Of a stretch of 64,000 nt of DNA, positions 9,565 through 20,426 are shown in pieces. Source of the stretch: Tolypocladium sp. Sup5 PDA-1 (Eukaryota > Ascomycota > Sordariomycetes > Hypocreales > Ophiocordycipitaceae); assembly GCA_000750105.3 (NCBI GenBank), contig JPHH03000021.1, forward strand, positions 1 to 64,000. The letters are read 5' to 3'. The position numbers were made by a program, and so were the translations under genes. How positions within the stretch are numbered: the first letter of the stretch is position 1; each line of letters begins with the position of its first letter. The notes below the pieces were generated by a model. It ran no database searches. It was not told where the DNA came from and worked only from the letters and a program-made list of their open reading frames with translations.

Positions 9565-11111
9565 ATGGCCGACAAGATGGATCGCGGCCTCGATGAGATC
9601 ATTGCCGACAACGTATGTTGATTCAACCCACCCCAGCACTCGGTCGTGCCGCGTCGAGACACGAGACTGACAGCTCCCCCAGCGCAGCAATGCCCCCCGA
9701 AACCGACGCGGTGGCGGTGATCGCCGTCGCGAACGCCAGGACTATCCCCGTGATGGCGTGAGAAAGGTGAGTCTTTCTTCCGTTGTACCCCGTCAACGGT
9801 CCAGATTGACATCGGCCGACCGCAGGTTGAACCATCCTCCCTGCGGTCGTCGAGTCTCCGGCCCCGTTAGCCTTCTACGTTCCTCTGTCGATCGCTTCTC
9901 GACCCTTCTCGACGATGCGGCAGAGGGCCTCACCTTGCGAACTCCATGGCTAACCAGCACCTGCTTCGCTCGACACAGTCCACCCGAAACGAGCCCCGAG
10001 GAGGCATAGACAGGTCAGCCGAGCCCGGCTTCAAGCGCACCGATTTACCTGCTAAATTTACCAGCGAGTGGGTGCACGATCGCTATGAAGAGAACAGTGA
10101 GGACAACCGCTCCTTCGTCAAGCCAACCGCCAGTGGCTCACAACTTCCAGACTCTCGCAGAGCTCCCGCCCCTCGACGTCGCCGCGAAGATCCCGTCCAC
10201 AAGTAAGCAGCCATAGTCGATCTTGCCCTTACCAACCTTGCCTACTGACGCATTATCTGCTAGCGATACGAAAGGATCGAAACTCCGTGTTGAAAATATT
10301 CACTACGACCTCACCGAAGAAGACCTCGATGTACGCACGCCCCTCCTCCATTAGTCGGTGTCAACAAGTGGCTGATCTCAGAGATAGGAACTGTTCACAA
10401 GAATCGGCCCTGTCGTGCGGCTGCAGCTGCTCTACGACCGCGCGGGGCGCTCTGAGGGGACGGCCTACGTAACTTACGAGACCAGAGATGACGCCCAAGA
10501 GGCCGTTAAGCAGTTCGATGGAGCAAACGCCAACGGTATGTCCTCCAAGCATCGCATGCAACAGACGTCTAACCCAATGTTTAGGCCAGCCGATTCGCCT
10601 GACTTTGATGCCGAGTGGCCCAGCGCGGAACCCTTTTGACACCGCCGTCATGCCCGGTCGACCGCTGGCGGAGCGCGTTTCTGCCCCTGGTGGCAGAGCT
10701 CGCTCCTTGTCGCCTCGTCGCCGGTACGATGAGGACGATGCAGCCCGCAAGGGAATCGACAGGTACATCCCAGGCGAGGGCAGCCGCGAGAGGAGCCCAA
10801 TGCCCAGACGCCGTGGAGGACGTCGCCCAGGTGCCAGACGAGAAGGCGGACGAGAAAGCGGACGAGAAGGCGGACGAGAGGGCGGACGAGAGGGCGGACG
10901 AGAGGGTGGACGAGAGGGTGGTGCTAAAGATCAGCAGAGCACTCGCGGGGGTAGAGGTACTAATCCTCGTTCCAAGAAGACGCAAGAGGAGCTCGACGCA
11001 GAGATGGAGGACTATTTTGGCGGCAACAATGCTCCTGCTGCGGTGGAGCCCGAGCCGGCAAATGGCGCCGCCCCAGCTGCTGCGATCGACGACATCGACA
11101 TGATCGAGTAA
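9565..11111 (+). CDS. YRA1: Yra1/Mlo3/ALYREF-type mRNA export adaptor
   Basis: Six exons: 9565-9612, 9683-9766, 9979-10202, 10264-10330, 10388-10535, 10585-11111, giving 365 aa. The N-terminal motif LDEIIADN resembles the conserved REF/UAP56-binding box, followed by an Arg/Gly-rich segment. A single RRM spans about residues 124-199, with RNP2-like LRVENI and RNP1-like GTAYVTYE. The C-terminal part is Arg/Gly/Glu-rich, with a perfect-phase GREG repeat (275-302) and a last conserved helix containing LDAEMEDYF. This family couples the TREX complex and the helicase Sub2 to the Mex67 export receptor in the nucleus. The gene is intron-rich for its size; one intron (9767-9978) is 212 nt, much longer than the others. 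Yeast YRA1 autoregulates through its intron, so this one deserves attention. Confidence 0.9.
10836..10919 (+). repeat. In-frame 12-bp tandem repeat encoding GREG units
   Basis: Seven consecutive 12-bp units (consensus GGACGAGAGGGC, drifting at the fourth codon) encode repeated Gly-Arg-Glu-Gly in the C-terminal tail of the Yra1 homologue. The repeat stays open in other frames too, creating spurious ORFs. Confidence 0.9.
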
Positions 11112-11432
11112 GGATTGGTTGTTGAACATTCCATGTACATCACCAAGAATGCTGAAAGCCGACGTTCGATCAAGGTAAAGGGGTTTCAGGATGGTAATAT
11201 ACAGGGATTCATCGCGAAGATTATGTATCAGGCTGGGCGTGCCATGGAAGTGGCCATTGTGGCGCCGATATCTCGAACTCTCAGCTACCTTCGAACGACC
11301 GTTCCAACCAAATGGATGTCGTTTCCCCTCTCACAGCTGGTAAGCAAAGCCACTGCTTCTCTGGACTAGCCGCAAGCAAAGCAAATGCTCATAAACATCA
11401 GACTCGTGTCGTCTACAACGTTTCCGTGTGAT
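11112..11432. other. Intergenic between convergent genes
   Basis: About 320 bp separate the YRA1 stop from the stop of the minus-strand coiled-coil gene. I see nothing beyond presumed 3' UTRs. Confidence 0.6.
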
Positions 11433-12473
11433 TCATGCTTTCCTCGACCCCTTGGCCTCCTTCCACAGCTGTACCATCAACCTCGAGGTTCTGTTTATAT
11501 AGCCTGCCAACGAAGACTCGAGAGCCTCCTGCCCGAATCGGAACATGATCTTGTCGGTGTGCCAACGCTTGTTTTCCAGGGACATGAGGCGGAACAACTC
11601 TTGCTCTGGCTCGCTCGACAGATGGACAGGCGCGGCCTTGCGGAAGAAGAGGCGGACATTGTCTTCGCTGAAATTGAGCAGCATCCCGGATTTCGTGGGC
11701 CAGGGGATATCATGGCAGGTCAACTATTGGAGATCAGCATCTGCGCCTTTGCTTCTGGGGAAAGGGGGCCGTACTACGTCTTGGCTGGCCTCTATCGCTT
11801 GCCACGCTTGGCTGTACCTCGCCCAGGCGGCTGCCCAGTCTCGCTTTTCTGTTTCTTCCCTCTCACGGGCTCGCCTCCAGGCCTTCTCACGGAAAGCCTC
11901 CTCTCGCTCCCTTACCTCACGAGCTCGCCTCTCGCGTTCCTGTCGTTCTCGTTCCCGTTCCCGCTCCTCCCTCTTCCGCTGCTCCTGCTGTCGCTGTTTC
12001 TTTGCTTCTTCCTCCTTTTCCTTGGCCGGAGTCGCCCCCTTTTCGGCGGATTTCCGAAACTTTTCTTGCAGCTGTTCTATCTGCGAAGACATGTCCTTCA
12101 TACCGAATCCTTTGGACTCGGCCTTTGGCTCCGGCTCGGGCTCCGCGCCAACGCGAAGGTTGCGAATCTTGGTCTGCCAGGCGATGACCACATCGTCGAT
12201 TTGTTCGTCATGCTGGTTGCAGAGCATGCAGTCGGCAGCACGTCTCAGGTCCGGCGAGAACGCAGCGGGCAAAGGGTCGAGCTTGGTGAGTTTTTCGAAT
12301 GATCTGTTGGCATCTGCGACAAGAACGACTCTCCGGCATCGACGCCCAGACGAGCTTGTCGTTCCCACGCATGTTTCGTACTCCCTATCAGGGTTGACGA
12401 GGCCGAGGAGGGCTCTTGGATCCCACCGGCGCTGGTCCTTGGCAGCACCCGCTGTTAATGGGAACCCGGTCAT
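11433..12473 (-). CDS. Coiled-coil protein with NFKBIL1-like C-terminal motif
   Basis: Exon 1 is 12473-11778 and exon 2 is 11723-11433, with a 54-nt intron (GTAGTA donor, CTGAT branch, TAG acceptor), giving 328 aa. Order of parts: an N-terminal globular region containing QRRWDPR and a Cys pair (CMLC); a very long Glu/Arg/Lys/Gln-rich helix (about residues 128-215); and a C-terminal domain starting IPWPTKSG with EDNVRLFFRKA and a J-domain-like RWHTDKIMFRFG (285-294). The RWH-DK-RFG ending recalls the C-terminus of NF-kappa-B inhibitor-like 1 and related fungal proteins. That resemblance is by eye only and the function is unknown. The start is the first ATG in frame; the upstream extension begins with TTG. 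Confidence 0.75.
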
Positions 12474-13253
12474 CGTAACAGACCATGGTTGAAGCAACAA
12501 ACGACTTCCGGCCGAGGAGCATGAGAGGGCCAATTTTTATTTTTTTTGAGATTTACGGCCAGAGATACTTCGGTCTGCGGCGTGGCGGCAGGTGGCTGCA
12601 AAGTATATATCCGCGCAGATGGGATATCTCCATACAGAAACTTACGCCGACATCGCCGGCTTTTCTTTGAACGATGGGGGCTTACCCTAGGTCAGCTTTC
12701 TATTTGTCTTTTCACCTGCATGGGACCAGTGGTGCTCGAGACATGGTCCGGACCGGCGCCGCGCGATGACCAAGCCTGGTTCGTGGCTTCTGAGTGAGGT
12801 TGCCACGGGTTATTTCACCCTGAATGAGGGCCCACATTGATGCTGCTAGATGAAGAATCTCTGGGCAAGTCATTCGGCAAATTGGTAAAGGTATTGCTTC
12901 TATAGCAGGCCGGATTCACTTCGTCCTTACCCCGATGATATGGGTTCGGAAATGTGCCGGCATAAGATATGTCCAAACACCTAACCCGGTAGCGCAAATC
13001 ACGTTACTCGCATGACACCTGTAGGTTCAATTCGTGAAGAAATGGCAGTATTCCTTGACGTGGATGTGCAATGGGATCCTGGTGCTGCTTGGAAATCGGC
13101 CAAGTGAGGCTCTCTGAAGGCCTTAGTAATTGCGGTCGGTCAGCCAGTAGCATGGCTGACTGCCTCGTGAACTTGCCAACTTCACTAACCTGTCACCGAC
13201 CAGACCTACGATTACGAGTGTTTGAATCATTCATCCGCTAAATCATAGAAAGC
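12474..13253. other. Divergent intergenic region
   Basis: This region contains the promoters of the coiled-coil gene (-) and the 6PGDH-like gene (+). It is relatively AT-rich, with an AT run at about 12534-12548. No gene is recognised. Confidence 0.6.
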
Positions 13254-14306
13254 ATGGCTTCTAGCAAAGTTGCAAAGCTCAAGGTCGGGATCTTGTCCCT
13301 CGGTGACATGGGGGCTGGCATCGCGGGATTACTGGTGGCTCGAGGATTCGCCGTAGCCACGAATTGCCAGGGCAGAAGGTGCATTCCCCTCGAATATATT
13401 TTGTATTTCTGAATTTTCTAACCTTTTACCAGTGAAGATACGGTGGAGCGGGCTAGAAAGGCCAACGTCGAGACGCTGCCGTCAGACCTGGAGCTCGTGC
13501 AACAGTGCTCCGTCATCCTCTCCGTCGTGCCGCCGCGCGATGCAGAGGCCACCGCCCAGCGAGTCGCCGATGCGCTCTCTGGCGGCTCGAAGAGGGACCC
13601 CGTCTACTTTGTGGACCTGAACGCTGTGTCTCCGTCGACGTGCAAGGGCATGGCCGCGATGTTTGAACAGGCCAGGGTTCCGGTCCGGTTCATCGATGGA
13701 TGCATCCTCGGCGCGCCGCCGCGCCTCAGGACCACGACGGGCACGGCGCCGGATTCTTTGCAGAATAATGATGCCGATCCTGAGTGGCGGCGGCCGAACA
13801 TTCCCATCTCGGGGCCGCACACGCTGTCGTCCCTGCCGGACGGTGATCGCCTGGCCTCGGCCCTCAACCTGCGTGCCGTCTCGCCCGACATTGGCGCAGC
13901 AAGCGGCCTCAAGATGTGCTTCGCGGCCATAGCAAAAGGCTTTACCGCGCTGGTCACGCAGTCCTTCACCACCGCGCATCGCCTCGGCGTCGCTCACGAG
14001 CTCAAGCAGGAGCTGAGCGACATCATACCGCGGCACCTGGCGACGGCCGAGCGCAGCGTGCCCGACATGCCCCCCAAGGCGTACCGCTGGGTGCGCGAGA
14101 TGGAGGAGATCGCAGACACCATGAGCGAGGAGGGCGGCTGGAGCAGGGAGCTCTTTCAGGGCGCAGCTGTCGTGTACAAGGCCGTCGCCGAGGATGCGGT
14201 GCTTGGCAAGGAGAAGGTTGGGAAGAGGCAGAGGGGGACTAGCCTTGAGGATGTTGCGGCGGCCATGGCGGAGGGGCTGGAGAGGAAGAGGAAGAAGACG
14301 GAGTAG
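13254..14306 (+). CDS. NAD(P)-binding 6-phosphogluconate dehydrogenase-like protein
   Basis: Exons 13254-13378 and 13433-14306, with a 54-nt intron (GTGCAT donor, TCTAACC branch, CAG acceptor), give 332 aa. The N-terminus carries a Rossmann-type nucleotide-binding turn, VGILSLGDMGAGIA (about residues 11-24), followed by a TN-x-x-GR segment that the splice completes with SEDT. The C-terminal half, with GLKMCFAAIAKG and a helical end, matches the DUF1932-type C-terminal domain of 6PGDH-like oxidoreductases rather than true Gnd1, which is about 490 aa. The substrate is unknown; beta-hydroxyacid dehydrogenase chemistry is the family expectation. It is convergent with the next gene, with 162 bp between stops. 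Confidence 0.82.
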
Positions 14307-14468
14307 ATGTCGTGGGTGGGCGAGGTTGTGATGCTTTTGACGTATGAAGCCTTCTTGAATATCGACATAGTCACCGACTGGGCAATTCGCGTTTCTTGGA
14401 TAAGAGTACATATTCTGACATCTTACGTCTCATACACAGCCATCAGCCGTCTTGTTGTTACAGAGAGA

Positions 14469-16080
14469 TCACATCAGGGTAGCCGTGGCAGCATCCGCCA
14501 AACCACCGGCGCCCAGAAACCCCAATATGCCGCCAGCCTTCCTCTCGCCGCCGCTAACGTAGACGCGAGAGTTGGGCACGCTCAGCTTCGACTCGTCGGC
14601 TACTCCAGTTTCAGGGTCCGCGGGCCCGGAAACAAACACGCCTTGGGAAGCCAGTGCTCCGAAATGGCCGCTTACCAGGTACCCCGTCTCCGGTACCTCG
14701 GTCTCTGCTGCGGACTCCGTGCCGATGGGGACACCGAACACGATGCCCGACATAGAGCAGGATGTGTCTTCGGGGGGCGCCTGTGCGGGGATGAAGAACT
14801 GAATCTGAGATCCTGTAGGGGCAAAGCCCGAGTTTTCCATTGTCTGCATGAACCTCGCCATTTCTTCCTCCTCTGACAGGGCGAAATGGGTCCTCTGCGG
14901 ATCTATTGAGAGCAAGCCCTTCTTGGGGCCCCAGCCGCCGCCGCCACTCACTGTTTCTTGTAAGCCTTGCTCTGGAAGCCTAGGGATATGCATGGACTTA
15001 CATATTTGGAACAACTGACCGCCGGATTTATACGAGTGCTCAAGGTATTGTGCTATTACCTCAATCGCATCTCGACTAGCCGGCTTTCCTTGCAAGATCG
15101 GGGTCGGGTCCGGTGCGCTCTCAAGATCCGCCAGATCCGTCTGTGGGGTGATCATCGCCCAGACTCCCATGGGGCCTTGCATCATCTGCGAGGCTGACCT
15201 GCGCTTGAAAATGCTGTTCACTGCGTCTTCTAGCTCCGTAGATGCGGGCTCCGTCTTCCCATCCACTTGAATACCCCTGACTATGTTGCCGAAGCTCTCA
15301 GTCACGACTCGAGACCGAGTTATGGGTGATAAAGGCGCCCAGAGTCCCAGGTCGGCCGTAGACTGTGGCGGTTTATTCAAGGATATCGTGATGCGCTGCG
15401 AGTGCTTTTCAATCCTTTGGACGAGTTGGGGAGACTCTTGCCTCATGTCGAACCGGGAAGTTAGAAGCGTCGACGTTCTGTTGTTTTGGAAAGTGGTTCT
15501 TGTTAGGGGAAGTGTGATCCAGGGGTTGCCGAGGTCGAATGTAAGAGCCGATACTGAATCGGCATCTTCTTTGGCTTTGGGGGGTGACGGCAGCCAAAGC
15601 TCAGGCAAGGTATCGTCCAGATGGCCGCGCAGGATGGAGATGCCGTGAAGAGCTCCAGGCTCGCCGAGGGCCGGTGCCACCTGGTCGACGACGGCACACA
15701 AGACATGGAACTGGTCAATGTCCGCAGATCCAGATAGCAACTTGGCGAATTTCCCCACAAACTCGCTGTCTTCAAGCTGCCGGATAAAGTTTGGTGTCGC
15801 AAGGATCACTGCGGCATTGTGGCCACTGGGGTTAGACAGTATTTCACTGTTTTTGAGCTTGGCAAACAGCTGCGCATGGTCCCCCTAGGCATTGTTAACT
15901 TGCTTTGGCTGGCTTTCTGATATCGAGGAAAGATGTATGTACCTCATTTTGAGCTGGCAAGAAATAGGAGAACCGCGTTTGTTCGCTGCCGCCGCTGCTG
16001 GAAAGGAACCGGCGACTAGCGACTAAGCTTCGGAGAGGAGGCAGGCCTCTCAGGACCCACCGGCATATCCGAGGCGCCAT
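14469..16080 (-). CDS. Mitochondrial-targeted protein of unknown function
   Basis: Three exons, 16080-15943, 15884-15002 and 14950-14469, give 500 aa. The N-terminus is a classic presequence: Arg-rich, no acidic residues in the first 30, and an RRFLSSS motif that looks like a processing site. Intron 1 is 58 nt with a GTTAAC branch. Intron 2 (14951-15001) is 51 nt, has a perfect GTAAGT donor and contains no in-frame stop, so the frame stays open if it is retained; splicing yields the more natural Gly-rich joint SGGGGWG. The body has a conserved SGHFGALASQGVFVSGPAD-like stretch and a Gly/Ala-rich end. I do not recognise the domain with confidence. Start ATG 16080 lies 464 bp from the divergent VAS1 start. 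Confidence 0.75.
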
Positions 16081-16543
16081 CGGGGTTTCTATATACTCAC
16101 CTCGTTACGGGCCAAAATAAAACTCGACTGGATGGCGATGCATTAAAGGGAAGAAGTTGCAATCCTTACGAAGCCTCATGAAGATGGATATTCAATGTGT
16201 GGCTGGGTGATGAATTGTGGCTGAAGCGCCAGCCTTGCCCCAGAAACGCCTGCACCGCCACAGCAGCCGGACCCCTCACCATCCCACCTTGAGTCGCACT
16301 TGCGGTGTCGTTTCGCTGCCGTGACTCAAAATTTAGACGGCATCGAATGACTCCGAGACTCGCCGTTGAGTCATCTGGTCCCCTTTTTAAACCCCAATTC
16401 TCCGTGCAGGACAGTGTCGGAAGCCCCTTCACCACGGGCTTCAGCTACAAGCATCCAGCACGACGTTCAGACTCGCTATCCGAGCACTTCGAGTGCGCTC
16501 TATCTCCCCAAGACGACCCTTGAATAGCACCACACGTGCCGCC
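16081..16543. other. Divergent promoter region
   Basis: This is the shared 5' flank of the mitochondrial-targeted gene (-) and valyl-tRNA synthetase (+). No ORF with support is present. Confidence 0.6.
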
Positions 16544-19500
16544 ATGGCAACCAACAGCGCGCGAGGAAACCCAAGTACGCATTGCTTTCCCCTAGGGTCT
16601 GAGAGACTCAGCTAACGTATCCAACTCACAGTTGGGGCGAGCGAAGGCCTCGCGACGAGCACGAGCACTCCGCCCTCGATTCCGGCCGATACGAAGCAGG
16701 AGATCGCCAATGCTGCTCAAACTGGCGCCGCAGGGGTTCACGCCTCTGGGCCAGATGCGGGCGCTGCCCCTGCTGCCGGCGGTCCTCCCAAGGTGAAGAC
16801 GGAGAAGGAGTGTAAGCTATTGAACCTTCTCCCGTGGATGCACCAAGACCAGCGTTCTCTAACCAAAGGCCTGTACAGTGGAAAAGGAGCGGAAGAAGGC
16901 CGAGAAGGTTGCCAAACTGGAGGCCAAGAAGGCAAAGGCTGCTCAGCTTGCTTCCAACCCTGCCAAGGAGAAGAAGGTGAAGGAGAAGAAGGAGGAGGAA
17001 GTCATCCCGGAATACATCGAGGACACTCCCGTCGGCGAGAAGAAGCGCATCCGACCTTTCGAAGACCCCAACTTCAAAGCCTACGACCCCATCGCCGTCG
17101 AGTCGGCCTGGTATGAGTGGTGGGAGAAGGAGGGCTTCTTCAAGCCAGAGTTCACGGCCGACGGCAAGGTCAAGGACGCGGGCAGCTTTGTCATTGTCCA
17201 CCCTCCGCCAAACGTCACTGGTTCTCTCCATATGGGTCACGCATTGGGCGACTCGTTGCAGGATGTCATGATCCGGTGGAACCGAATGAACGGAAAGACG
17301 ACTCTCTGGCTTCCTGGCTGCGATCACGCTGGTATTTCAACGCAGAGCGTCGTCGAGAACATGCTGTGGAGACGACAGCAGAAGACCCGGCACGATCTTG
17401 GCCGAACCAAGTTTATTGAGACTGTTTGGGAGTGGAAGGAGGACTATCACAAGCGAATCAACAAGGCGTTGACGCGCATGGGTGGATCGTTCGACTGGAG
17501 CCGAGAGGGTGAGTTTCGATGACTATTCAGGAGGCATGGGATGTGCTAACGGCCTGCAGCCTTCACGATGGACGCCAACCTCTCCGCTGCCGTGGCTGAG
17601 ACCTTTGTCCAGCTTCACGAGGAGGGGATCATCTACAGAGCAAACAGGCTTGTCAACTGGTGCACAAAACTCAACACGGCCCTCTCCAATCTCGAGGTCG
17701 TCAACAAGGAACTGACGGGCCGCACGCTCCTTGATGTCCCTGGCTATGAGAAGAAGGTCGAATTTGGTGTCATTGTCCACTTCAAATATCCTGTCGAGGG
17801 TTCCGACGAGATGTTGGAGGTGGCCACGACTCGTATTGAGACCATGCTTGGCGATACGGGCATTGCTGTCCACCCCAAGGATGAACGATACAAGCACCTC
17901 GTCGGCAAAACCGCCATCCACCCCTTCATCGAGGGACGCAAGCTCCCCATTGTTGCCGACGAGTATGTCGATATGGAGTTCGGTACCGGTGCTGTGAAGC
18001 TCACCCCGGCACACGACCCCAACGATTTTACCCTGGGCCAGAGGCACAGCCTGGAGTTCATTAACATCCTGACGGACGATGGCCTGATGAACGAGAACGC
18101 CGGCCCCTACAAGGGCCAGAAGCGCTTCGATGTTCGATACGCCGTCGTCGAGGCGCTCAAGGAGAGGGGACTGTACGTCGACAAGAAGGACAACCCGATG
18201 AAGGTTCCCCTTTGCGAAAAGTCCAAGGACATCATTGAGCCCATTATGAAGCCTCAGTGGTGGGTCCGGATGAAGGAACTCGCCGAGCCTGCCATTAAGG
18301 TCGTCAAGGACGGTCAAATCAAGATTAAGCCAGACACCGCCGAGAGAAGCTACTTCCGCTGGCTCGAGGACATCAACGATTGGTGTATCAGCAGACAGCT
18401 GTGGTGGGGACACCGTTGCCCTGTCTACTTTGCTAAGATCGAGGGCGGCTCTGGAGACATTCCTGAGGAGAAGCTTTGGTTCGCGGGCAGGACACGGGAG
18501 GAGGCTGAAAAGAAAGCTGCGGCCGCTCTGCCCGGGAAGAAGTATACCCTTGAGCAGGATGAGGACGTTCTTGACAGTGAGTTTTCTAGACGCCACAGGT
18601 GATATTAACGAATACTAACAATGCAACAGCTTGGTTCTCGTCTGGCCTGTGGCCTTTCAGCACATTGGGATGGCCCAAGCAGACACACGACCTCGAGACG
18701 TTGTACCCCACAGCTGTGCTCGAGACGGGTTGGGACATTCTCTTCTTTTGGATTGCCCGCATGATCACTCTCGGCCTCAAGATGACTGGAAAGATCCCTT
18801 TCAAGGAGGTCTACTGCCACAGCCTTGTCCGTGATTCCGAGGGAAGGAAAATGAGCAAGAGTTTGGGCAACGTTATCGACCCGCTGGATGTCATCTCCGG
18901 TATCAAGCTGGAGGACTTGCACGAGAAGCTTTCCCTAGGAAACCTTCACCCCAGCGAGGTCCAGAAGGCGACCAAGTATCAAAAGACTGCGTTCCCCGAC
19001 GGCATTCCCCAGTGCGGTGCTGACGCGCTACGGTTCACGATGATCAATGCTACCACTGGCGGCGCAGACATCAACTTGGATGTCAAGGTGTAAGTCGCGC
19101 TCGTACCCCCGACTCTCGGCATGTTGCTAACTTGAATAGCATCCACGCCTACCGGAAATTCTGCAACAAGATTGTAAGTCAAGGCTACCTTTTCCGTTTC
19201 TACGTCTACCCGGTATTCAGGTACTGACCTTTCGCGACAGTTCCAAGCTACCAAGTACGTCCTGGGCAGTCTGCCCCAGGACTTTATCCCTGCCAAGGAC
19301 GGTGCCGTGCGAGGAAAGACTCTTGCTGAGCGGTGGATCCTGCACAAGATGAACAGTGCAACAAAGGACATCAACGCGGCTCTGACCGACCGCGAGTTCT
19401 CAAGATCCACGATCCTCGTATACCGTTATTGGTATGGCGAGCTGTGCGATGTTTACATCGAGAACTCCAAGGCCATCATCCGTGACGGCACCGAGGAGGA

Positions 19501-20243
19501 GCGCAACTCGGCCATCCAGACGCTCTACACTGCTCTGGAGGCGGCGTTGACGCTGATTCACCCGTTCATGCCCTTCATCACCGAGGAGATGTGGCAGAGG
19601 ATGCCTCGCAGACCGGAGGACAACACCAAGTCCATCATGATCGCCAAGTACCCTCAGTACAATGCTGCCCTCGATGACCCCGAGTCAGAGGAAGCCTACG
19701 AGCTCGTTTTGGGCTGCACCAAGGCTGCCCGGTCGCTCATGGCCGAGTACTCGCTCAAGACTGATGCCGAAGGTTCGTATACCCCACGATGCATAACCCT
19801 GGACTTGGCCGAATTGTCGCTAACAGCTCAATCTAGTCATCATCAAAGCATACACCGAGGCCGCGTTGAAGACGTGCAACAACGAAGTTGCCTCGATCAA
19901 GTCTCTCAGCGGCAAGGCCGTCAAGGACATGAAGGTCATCGGGCCGGACGCTCCTCGGCCTGCGGGTTGTGTCGCCTACCCAGTCTCCACAAACGCGGCC
20001 GTCTTCCTGCACGTCAAGGGCCGCGTCGACATGGACGCCGAGATCGCCAAGGCGCAGAAGAAGCTCGACAAGGCCAGGAGCGCCATCCAGAAGCAGGAGA
20101 AGATCCTCGCGGACCCCGGATACCAGCAGAAGGTGGAGGCGGCCGTGCAGGAGGTCGACCAGCAGAAGCTGGCGGACGCGAAGCAGGAGGAGCACAGCTT
20201 CCAGGAGACCATTAAGCAGTTTGAGCAGTTGAAGCTGGAGTAG
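16544..20243 (+). CDS. VAS1: Valyl-tRNA synthetase (cytosolic/mitochondrial)
   Basis: Eight exons: 16544-16574, 16632-16811, 16879-17508, 17560-18576, 18630-19089, 19140-19173, 19241-19772, 19837-20243, giving 1096 aa, typical for fungal ValRS. A Lys/Glu-rich N-terminal extension (about residues 60-115) precedes the class I catalytic core. The HIGH-type motif appears as HMGH (188-191) in PPPNVTGSLHMGHAL, and KMSKS is at 693-697. The editing (CP1) domain lies between them, the anticodon-binding domain follows, and a C-terminal coiled coil (VDMDAEIAKAQKKLDKA) closes the protein. It charges tRNA-Val. In yeast one gene serves cytosol and mitochondria by alternative starts; no clear presequence is visible in this model. 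Phases are consistent across all seven introns; the intron-7 donor, GTTCGT, is weak. Confidence 0.95.
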
Positions 20244-20426
20244 AAGAAAATGTAGAGACGAAGGATGTGTTCCTCAGTGGCAAAAAGAATGTCAGATGTC
20301 ACTCATGGTAGATGAGCTAAAAGACAATATAATGGTCATGGATTTCTTTCCTGCCTGCTTGCTCAGTATCTTGAATAGCTGATGCTCGCCTTTAACTTTA
20401 CAATGCTTGCATCCTCGTGGTATTCT

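Noticed and set aside
10836..10919. Possible CRISPR-like or satellite array
   Set aside because: The 12-bp repeat is contiguous without spacers, in frame inside a conserved gene, and codes a Gly-Arg-Glu-Gly tail.
12850..13040. Possible tRNA gene (string GGTTCAATTC near 13024)
   Set aside because: No matching A box, acceptor stem or cloverleaf could be built around it.
17523..18596. Minus-strand 357-codon frame opposite ValRS
   Set aside because: Antisense shadow within a large synthetase exon; no independent start context or family resemblance.
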